Below are positions 58,766 through 64,000 of a stretch of DNA of 64,000 bases, piece after piece (within the stretch, counting starts at the first letter, position 1; each line of letters begins with the position of its first letter). Under the pieces are notes generated by a model, which was not told the DNA's origin, did no database searches, and worked only from the letters and a program-made list of their open reading frames with translations. Location: assembly GCA_963706785.1 (NCBI GenBank), contig CAVPNJ010000009.1, positions 124,001 to 188,000 of the forward strand, in the 5' to 3' direction. The DNA comes from Pollutimonas sp963706785 (GTDB taxonomy: Bacteria; Pseudomonadota; Gammaproteobacteria; Burkholderiales; Burkholderiaceae_B). The position numbers and the translations under genes are program-made.

Positions 58766-59740
58766 ATGAAATCACGCTTTTCTATTGACCCCTTCCTAAT
58801 AAAGTTATTTCTTGCCATCATTCTGGCCAGCCTTATTCCTGCACACGGCATAGGAAAGCCTATTTTTGGCTGGGCCACGAATCTGGCAATTGCCTTACTT
58901 TTCTTTCTGCATGGCGCGCGGCTGTCGCGAGAAGCCATTATTGCCGGAGCGTCGCATTGGCGCCTCCACAGTACTATATTCGCTGTAACCTTCCTGGTCT
59001 TTCCTCTTTTAGGCATTATGGCCGGACCGCTATTCCGGCCCCATGTCACCCCCGACCTGTACACCGGGATTCTGTTCCTGTGCTGCCTTCCCGCGACAGT
59101 CCAATCCGCAATCGCCTTCACCTCGATCGCACGCGGCAATATTCCCGCTGCCATCTGCAGTGCTTCAGCGTCGAGTCTACTTGGCGTCTTCATTACCCCA
59201 CTGCTTGTTGGACTGGTTCTGGCAGGCAGCAACGCCGCTAACTTGCCTCTTTCGTTCAACTCCATCGGTAAGGTCATGCTGCAGCTGCTGCTGCCTTTCG
59301 TGCTGGGCCAGCTTGCCAGACCACGGATAGGCGCGTGGGTTATCAAACGCAATCGGATGCTGAAAGCTGTCGACCAGGGTTCGATTCTGCTGGTCGTTTA
59401 CACCGCGTTTTCGGCGGCCGTGATCGGCGGACTTTGGTCAAATACGCCCTTGTCCGCCCTGGTAGCGCTGGTTATTATTTCTTTGATTCTGCTAGGGCTG
59501 GTACTTGGGATTGCTCTGCTACTTGGACGCCTGTTCAAGTTCGATCTAGAAGACCAAATTACCCTGATTTTTTGCGGATCGAAGAAAAGCCTGACCAGTG
59601 GTATTCCGATCGCCAATATCTTGTTTGCCAGTAGTGCAGTGGGTGCGGTGGTCTTGCCCGTGATGATTTTTCATCAGATCCAGCTTATTGTCTGCGCAAC
59701 GATTGCTGGGGCCTTTGCACGCCGCTTATCCCATTCCTGA
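58766..59740 (+). CDS. Bile acid:sodium symporter family protein
   Basis: A 324-residue membrane protein with about ten segments and the BASS-family fold. Recognisable parts are WATNLAIALLFFLHGARLSREAI (about 32-55), SNTPLSAL in the second half, and the late FCGSKKSLTSGIPIANILF (about 269-287), characteristic of the SBF-like YfeH branch. The substrate is not known for these bacterial proteins; it is probably an organic anion or a small solute. The 57-base gap after pdxA has no clear terminator. It overlaps the convergent dnaB end by 15 bases. Confidence 0.88.
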   Translation: MKSRFSIDPFLIKLFLAIILASLIPAHGIGKPIFGWATNLAIALLFFLHGARLSREAIIAGASHWRLHSTIFAVTFLVFPLLGIMAGPLFRPHVTPDLYTGILFLCCLPATVQSAIAFTSIARGNIPAAICSASASSLLGVFITPLLVGLVLAGSNAANLPLSFNSIGKVMLQLLLPFVLGQLARPRIGAWVIKRNRMLKAVDQGSILLVVYTAFSAAVIGGLWSNTPLSALVALVIISLILLGLVLGIALLLGRLFKFDLEDQITLIFCGSKKSLTSGIPIANILFASSAVGAVVLPVMIFHQIQLIVCATIAGAFARRLSHS

Positions 59741-61123
59741 AGTAAAGTTCAGGAACCTGGTGCTGGCGCCCTGGAATGTAAGGCGCACGCTTCCAATAGG
59801 ACCGTTACGCTGCTTGCCAACGATGATCTCAGCGGTACCTTTATCAGGAGAGTCGGGGTTATAGACCTCGTCTCGATAAATAAACAGGATCAGGTCGGCA
59901 TCCTGTTCGATAGCGCCAGACTCCCGCAAATCGCTCATTACCGGTCGCTTGTTCGGTCGCTGCTCAAGACTACGGTTCAGCTGCGATAAGGCGATCAATG
60001 GACATTGAAGTTCTTTTGCAAGGCCTTTAAGCGAACGACTGATTTCCGATATTTCGGTAGCCCGGTTTTCACCAGAGGAATTGGCCGACATTAACTGCAT
60101 ATAGTCAATAATAATCAGGCCCAGCTGCCCGCATTGCCGCGCAAGGCGCCTGGAACGCGCGCGTACCTCCATTGAAGTCAACGCAGGCGTCTCGTCAATG
60201 TATATCTGTGCCTCTTGGACTTGCTGGACGGCGTGGGTGAGCTTGGGCCAATCGTCCGCTGTCAGTTTACCGGTGCGCATGCGATGCTGGTCTAACATAC
60301 CGACGGAACCGACCATACGCATTGCTAATTGCACTGCACCCATTTCCATTGAAAATACCGCCACGGGCAAACCTTGCTCGATCGCAACGTGCTCGCCAAT
60401 ATTCATGGAAAACGACGTCTTGCCCATGGAAGGTCGGCCGGCGACAATAACCAGATCGCCCGCTTGCAAACCTGAAGTCATGCGATCCAGATCGGAAAAG
60501 CCAGTGGGCACACCGGTGATATCGGAATCGCCCTCGCGATGATAAAGCTCGTCGATGCGCTCGACCACCTGCGTGAGCAAAGGCTGAATATCCTGGAAGC
60601 CTGTCGTACCGCGTGACCCTTCCTGGGAAATCTGAAAGACGCGGGATTCCGCTTCGTCGAGTAACTGCCGCGCTTCCTTGCCTTGCGGGTTGAATGCGGC
60701 AGCGGAAATCTCGTCGGCCACCGACACCAGTTTGCGCAGCATCGATCGCTCGCGGACGATTTCGGCATAGCGCCGGATATTCGCAGCCGATGGCGTGTTA
60801 TGCGCCAGGGCATTCAAATAGGCCAGCCCACCTACTTCGTCGGATTTGCCCGCACTAGCCAGAGATTCGTTGACCGTAACCACATCGGCCGGCCGGGCCA
60901 GCCCGATAAGCCGGGTAATATGCTGCCAAATGATCTTATGGTCGAAGCGATAAAAATCCTCTTCGTTAAGCACGTCGGTAATACGGTCCCAGGCAGCATT
61001 ATCCAGCAACAGCCCGCCCAGCACGGATTGTTCCGCCTCAACTGAATGTGGAGGAACGCGCAAATAGTCTAACTGCGCGTCGCTGCCTTTCTTTTTGCTG
61101 TCCAAATCCGTACTCCGGAACAT
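59726..61123 (-). CDS. dnaB: Replicative DNA helicase DnaB
   Basis: Hexameric fork helicase, 465 residues without intein. The N-terminal domain (PPHSVEAEQSVLGGLLLDN, about 22-40) binds primase. The RecA-like C-terminal domain has Walker A AGRPSMGKTSF (about 226) and LIIIDYMQLMS (about 340) as Walker B, and ends with the arginine finger stretch and EIIVGKQRNGPIGSV. It lies downstream of the rplI operon but is separated from it by the terminator at 61132-61167, so it needs its own promoter. Confidence 0.97.
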   Translation of the reverse strand: MFRSTDLDSKKKGSDAQLDYLRVPPHSVEAEQSVLGGLLLDNAAWDRITDVLNEEDFYRFDHKIIWQHITRLIGLARPADVVTVNESLASAGKSDEVGGLAYLNALAHNTPSAANIRRYAEIVRERSMLRKLVSVADEISAAAFNPQGKEARQLLDEAESRVFQISQEGSRGTTGFQDIQPLLTQVVERIDELYHREGDSDITGVPTGFSDLDRMTSGLQAGDLVIVAGRPSMGKTSFSMNIGEHVAIEQGLPVAVFSMEMGAVQLAMRMVGSVGMLDQHRMRTGKLTADDWPKLTHAVQQVQEAQIYIDETPALTSMEVRARSRRLARQCGQLGLIIIDYMQLMSANSSGENRATEISEISRSLKGLAKELQCPLIALSQLNRSLEQRPNKRPVMSDLRESGAIEQDADLILFIYRDEVYNPDSPDKGTAEIIVGKQRNGPIGSVRLTFQGASTRFLNFTSGMG

Positions 61124-61131
61124 ACCTAATC

Positions 61132-61167
61132 AAAAAATGCAGAAAGCCGGCATACACCGGCTTTCTG
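61132..61167 (-). terminator. Terminator of the rpsF-priB-rpsR-rplI operon
   Basis: On minus, CAGAAAGCCGG pairs exactly with CCGGCTTTCTG across a 6-base loop, followed by CATTTTTTG (T run in positions 61132-61137). It lies between rplI and dnaB. Confidence 0.9.
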
Positions 61168-61227
61168 TTTCATGCGGGCGAGGTGTACATCCCAGAACCA
61201 AGGAATGTACCACGTGGCTGATATGAA

Positions 61228-61683
61228 TCAGGCCATTTCGCCTTGTACACGTACCGTGATTTCGACGACTACATCGGCGTGCAAAGCAACGGAGACGGGA
61301 AATTCGCCAACTGCTTTAAGCGCGCCGTCGGGCAAACGCACCTGCGCTTTTTCGACTGTAGTGAAACCTTCGCGGCTCAGGGCGGCAGCGATGTCCATGC
61401 TGGTGACCGAACCGAACAGGCGGCCATCGACACCGGCTTTCTGGCTAACGGGAAGCACCAGGTTAGCCATCTTTTCGCCGGTAGCCTGCGCAGCAGCGAG
61501 CTTCTCAGCCTGAATTTTTTCGAGTTCCGCACGGCGGGCTTCAAATTCTTTCAGTGCAGTTTCGGTGGCGCGGCGGGCGATTTTTTGAGGAATCAAAAAG
61601 TTGCGAGCGTAACCGTCGCGTACACGGACAACCTCACCGAGGTTACCCAGATTAACGACTTTTTCGAGCAGAATAACTTGCAT
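61228..61683 (-). CDS. rplI: 50S ribosomal protein L9
   Basis: Large-subunit protein at the base of the L1 stalk, 151 residues. MQVILLEKVVNLGNLGEVVRVRDGYARNFLIP (1-32) is the conserved N-domain that binds 23S rRNA. The long connecting helix (about 42-76) leads to the C-domain (VGGKMANLV-like, here ATGEKMANLVLPVSQKAGVDGRLFGSVTSMDIA, about 85-115). It is last in the rpsF-priB-rpsR-rplI operon, 16 bases after rpsR, and is followed by the terminator. Confidence 0.98.
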   Translation of the reverse strand: MQVILLEKVVNLGNLGEVVRVRDGYARNFLIPQKIARRATETALKEFEARRAELEKIQAEKLAAAQATGEKMANLVLPVSQKAGVDGRLFGSVTSMDIAAALSREGFTTVEKAQVRLPDGALKAVGEFPVSVALHADVVVEITVRVQGEMA

Positions 61684-61699
61684 AACGATAGGCCCCGGA

Positions 61700-61972
61700 T
61701 TAGTTGTGGTTATCGGTGTAAGGCAGCAGAGCCAGGAAGCGCGAGCGCTTGATGGCTGTGTCCAGCTGACGCTGGTAGTGTGCCTTGGTACCGGTTAAGC
61801 GGGCAGGAATGATCTTGCCATTTTCCTGGATGAAATCGCGCAAGGTATCGAGATCTTTGTAATCGATTTCGTCAACATTGGCAGCTGTAAAACGGCAGAA
61901 TTTGCGGCGTTTGAACAGCGGATTTTGTTGCGTGAACTTGCGTTTTTCTTTGCCTTTTTTGAAGAAAGCCAT
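61700..61972 (-). CDS. rpsR: 30S ribosomal protein S18
   Basis: A 90-residue small-subunit protein that binds beside S6 on 16S rRNA. KFCRFTAANVDEIDYKDLDTLRDFIQENGKIIPARLTGTKAHYQRQLDTAIKRSRFLALLPYTDNH is the full S18 core, with the basic N-terminal tail (FKKGKEKRKFTQQNPLFKRR). The third gene of the rpsF operon, it lies 94 bases after priB. The gap contains no gene. Confidence 0.98.
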   Translation of the reverse strand: MAFFKKGKEKRKFTQQNPLFKRRKFCRFTAANVDEIDYKDLDTLRDFIQENGKIIPARLTGTKAHYQRQLDTAIKRSRFLALLPYTDNHN

Positions 61973-62066
61973 AATGTGCCTCTTTAATGTTTGGGCTTAG
62001 CCCAAGCTGTATGTTCCATGCATCGAGCGTTTATTCGCTCGCGCAGTAATTTGCCATGAATTCCTG

Positions 62067-62384
62067 CTACACAACGGCGCTTGCACCGCCGGCAAAAACC
62101 CGATTCGCCTGTTGTATATGCAACACCAATTTGTTTGAACCTTTACGCACCGGGGCCAAAAAACCCTCGATCGACATACAGGCACCCAAAGGGGTGTCAG
62201 CCAACAACAAGGCAATGTCTCCCAGAGCAACGGCAGAAAGTACCAATTCAACCCGGCGCATATGACCGGCTTCCTGGACCTCTGATTCGTGAGTGAGCAT
62301 CATTTCAACTGCTGGCAAGCCCGCCGGGGTATACCGTAATGGCTTGACCTCAAGGACTGTAGCAGTCAAGAAAAGCTGATTCAC
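62067..62384 (-). CDS. priB: Primosomal replication protein N (PriB)
   Basis: Single-strand DNA-binding OB-fold protein of the PriA-PriB-DnaT restart system. The 105 residues begin MNQLFLTATVLEVKPLRYTPAGLPAVEMMLTHESEVQEAG and continue with RVELVLSAVALGD, the beta-barrel core. Its position between rpsF and rpsR, 23 bases after rpsF, is diagnostic for beta- and gammaproteobacteria. It co-expresses with the ribosomal genes, linking replication restart to growth. Confidence 0.93.
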   Translation of the reverse strand: MNQLFLTATVLEVKPLRYTPAGLPAVEMMLTHESEVQEAGHMRRVELVLSAVALGDIALLLADTPLGACMSIEGFLAPVRKGSNKLVLHIQQANRVFAGGASAVV

Positions 62385-62407
62385 GCTGTAGCTCGAGACA
62401 CAGGCCC

Positions 62408-62785
62408 TTATTCCGATTGTGTTGCCGGTGCGGCTTCAGTGCTTGCCTTACGGGCCTCTTCGCGCTCGACCGACTTCATCATCAAAGAAGGCGCTGTGTG
62501 CGCTTTCTTGGTTTTGATAAGCAGGTGGCGCAAAATGGCGTCGTTGTAACGGAACGAATGATCGAGCTCGTCAAGCACGGTTTGGCCGCATTCAATGTTA
62601 AAGCAAACGTAATGCGCTTTTACCAGCTTTTGAATGGGATAAGCCAACTGGCGACGACCCCAGTCTTCAAGACGATGAATTTGGCCACCATTGCTGGTAA
62701 CCACGGCCGAATAGCGCTCGATCATGGCAGGCACTTGCTCGCTTTGATCGGGATGCACGATAAACACTACTTCGTAGTGACGCAT
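62408..62785 (-). CDS. rpsF: 30S ribosomal protein S6
   Basis: A 125-residue small-subunit protein that pairs with S18. MRHYEVVFIVHPDQSEQVPAMIERY (1-25) and NGGQIHRLEDWGRRQLAYPIQKLVKAHYVCFNIEC (about 33-67) are the conserved core; the C-terminal tail is charged and variable (EEARKASTEAAPATQSE). First gene of the operon, with a promoter expected in the 185-base gap before folE2. Confidence 0.98.
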   Translation of the reverse strand: MRHYEVVFIVHPDQSEQVPAMIERYSAVVTSNGGQIHRLEDWGRRQLAYPIQKLVKAHYVCFNIECGQTVLDELDHSFRYNDAILRHLLIKTKKAHTAPSLMMKSVEREEARKASTEAAPATQSE

Positions 62786-62970
62786 AAACTACACTCCTTG
62801 TGGATATCTTCTGACATCACCCCAAACGACAGGAATCAGTCAGAAGGAACAGCCCGCCCTTGTGCCGCCATAATCGCGACAACGAGAGTCGAGCAAGAAA
62901 CAACCAAGCATTCTAGCACGCGGGTTAATACGCCGCAATACGACCACAGTAGCCCCTTGTGGATCGGGTT

Positions 62971-63786
62971 TCAGCCTTCGACCACCGCGTACGCCGAGTG
63001 ATTGTGTATGGATTCAAAGTTTTCAGCTTCTATTTTGAAGCGCTGCATGCCGGCAACTTTTTTCAGTTCCACCGCGACGTCGCGAACGAGATCTTCAACG
63101 AACTTGGGGTTTTCATAAGCCCGTTCAGTTACGAATTTTTCGTCACCGCGCTTTAGCAGGCCCCACAATTCGCACGATGCCTGCTGCTCGATCGAGCGTA
63201 TCAGTGAATCGACGTCGGCGCACGAAGGGTCGTTAAAGACCACATCGACAGTGATATGGGAACGCTGATTATGGGCGCCGTATTCGGAAATCGCCTTCGA
63301 GCATGGGCACAAACTGGTAACCGGCACCAAGACAGAAAGCTCGAATTCCATGCCCGCCTCGGAAGCTGCAGTGTTTACCCGTGCAGTCCATTTGACTTCG
63401 TAGTCCATCAGGCTCGCGACGCCTGACACCGGGGCGACTTTAGTCATGAAATAGGGAAACGACGCAGCCATGTCGCCTTTTTCGGCATTCAGAAGCGTAA
63501 GCATCGTGCCGCCCATCTCGCAAAATAGCGCTGGCGTCATGGGAGTTTGCCGGTGCTGCTCTAGTAAGGCGACAAAACGGGACATGTGCGTCCCTTTCTC
63601 GTGTGGCGGCAAGGCGACCGTGAGCTCCCAGGTGGCCACGGTGGGTAGCGCAGTGCCATCTGCTGCAGCGATCATCATTGGGTGGCGTACACCTCGGACC
63701 CCTACCCGTTCGATGGCAATGCGACGGGTATCGACGCTGCTCTGCACGTCGGGCATGGCAACAGCAGAATCAATCAGAATATTCAT
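62971..63786 (-). CDS. folE2: GTP cyclohydrolase I type 2 (FolE2)
   Basis: GTP cyclohydrolase IB, zinc-independent isozyme making 7,8-dihydroneopterin triphosphate for folate. The 271-residue protein has MPDVQSSVDTRRIAIERVGVRGVRHPM (about 10-36), the core VPVTSLCPCSKAISEYGAHNQRSHITVDV (about 152-180) with the active-site Cys-Pro-Cys, and the late FVTERAYENPKFVEDLVRDVA. I start at the ATG at 63786 because it begins the family-like sequence; the longer reading to 63858 adds unconserved residues. In many bacteria folE2 is zinc-responsive (Zur). An inverted repeat (63882-63896) lies upstream. Confidence 0.93.
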   Translation of the reverse strand: MNILIDSAVAMPDVQSSVDTRRIAIERVGVRGVRHPMMIAAADGTALPTVATWELTVALPPHEKGTHMSRFVALLEQHRQTPMTPALFCEMGGTMLTLLNAEKGDMAASFPYFMTKVAPVSGVASLMDYEVKWTARVNTAASEAGMEFELSVLVPVTSLCPCSKAISEYGAHNQRSHITVDVVFNDPSCADVDSLIRSIEQQASCELWGLLKRGDEKFVTERAYENPKFVEDLVRDVAVELKKVAGMQRFKIEAENFESIHNHSAYAVVEG

Positions 63787-63881
63787 TATAAAAGCCTGTA
63801 TGGCGGTTGTCGGACGACGAACACGCGTTTGCGGATAACACTTCATTATGCGACACATAGCGGCCGCATAACCCTATTAAC

Positions 63882-63896
63882 CCTAATGATATTAGG
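63882..63896. promoter_or_regulatory. Inverted repeat upstream of folE2
   Basis: CCTAAT-GAT-ATTAGG, perfect 6-base arms around 3 bases, about 95 bases before the folE2 start. The arms could be a repressor site. I did not recognise the published Zur consensus, so the regulator is open. The last 214 bases of the window otherwise hold no gene I can support. Confidence 0.4.
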
Positions 63897-64000
63897 TACT
63901 TTAGCTTGCGACCGATGTTAGGCGCGCTGGAAGCAAAGACGCGAATCGGTGCCGGATGGACCGGACAACGCCCGGTCCGTCTAGGCCCAATTCGCTAAGT

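Noticed and set aside
59726..59740. Overlap of the symporter and dnaB 3' ends as a sign of misannotation
   Set aside because: Both C-termini are conserved and convergent overlaps of a few bases are common.

Overview
The window reads as a chromosomal segment of a betaproteobacterium of the order Burkholderiales, most likely family Alcaligenaceae (a relative of Bordetella, Pusillimonas or Candidimonas). This is inferred from gene content and order: rpsF-priB-rpsR-rplI next to dnaB, rlmH/maf/rng in one neighbourhood, Kdo kinase, PhoH with a PIN domain, and a 16S-Ile-Ala-23S-5S ribosomal operon. The species was not identified. Nearly everything is housekeeping or cell-envelope metabolism. I see no prophage, insertion sequence, plasmid gene or CRISPR array.

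Layout. 1-2.6 kb: end of rlmH, then pyruvate kinase and maf. 2.7-3.7 kb: a MarR regulator and a tautomerase sharing an upstream repeat. 3.7-9.7 kb: a complete minus-strand rRNA operon with promoter, boxA sites, tRNA-Ile(GAT), tRNA-Ala(TGC) and a terminator. 9.7-10.4 kb: a long non-coding stretch with TATATA-type repeats upstream of rng. 10.4-16.3 kb: rng, a lipoprotein, msbA, a family 9 glycosyltransferase, a YdcF-like protein and a YkgJ-like cysteine protein. 16.5-18.5 kb: a berberine-bridge-type FAD oxidase with a cupin. 18.5-26.6 kb: dnaE followed on the same strand by five envelope-glycan genes (three glycosyltransferases, two polysaccharide deacetylases), mostly joined by 4-base ATGA overlaps. 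26.6-35.3 kb: hrpA, argA, a family 25 glycosyltransferase, yggX, phoU, rpiA and an ArsC/Spx-like protein. 35.3-39.3 kb: a putrescine-type ABC transporter (potFGHI). 39.4-45.5 kb: Kdo kinase, a large FtsX-like permease, a TauE/SafE permease, radA and a short-chain dehydrogenase. 45.6-50.7 kb: alr, the squalene genes hpnCDE, crcB and a small unknown protein. 50.8-54.7 kb: an alaC-like aminotransferase with hom and thrC. 55-59.7 kb: a Mth938-like protein, a Bcp-type peroxiredoxin, PIN-PhoH, pdxA and a bile-acid-type symporter. 59.7-64 kb: dnaB, rplI, rpsR, priB, rpsF and folE2.

How the parts relate. Several blocks serve the outer membrane: lipid A export (msbA), Kdo phosphorylation (kdkA), LPS or capsule sugar transfer (families 9, 4, 2 and 25), glycan deacetylation, and squalene as a hopanoid precursor. 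Others handle translation and replication, and a third group amino-acid and cofactor synthesis (argA, alr, hom, thrC, pdxA, folE2).

Quality caveat. Four genes have broken reading frames: dnaE (three breaks), the family 2 glycosyltransferase (one), potF (two) and hpnD (one). Every break is repaired by a single-base change, usually in a short run of one base. Because dnaE is essential, sequencing error is the simplest explanation. They are typed as pseudogenes only because the given sequence does not encode an intact protein. No previously undescribed system is convincingly present. The best leads are the MarR/tautomerase repeat, the repeat-rich rng leader, and the dnaE-linked glycan cluster.
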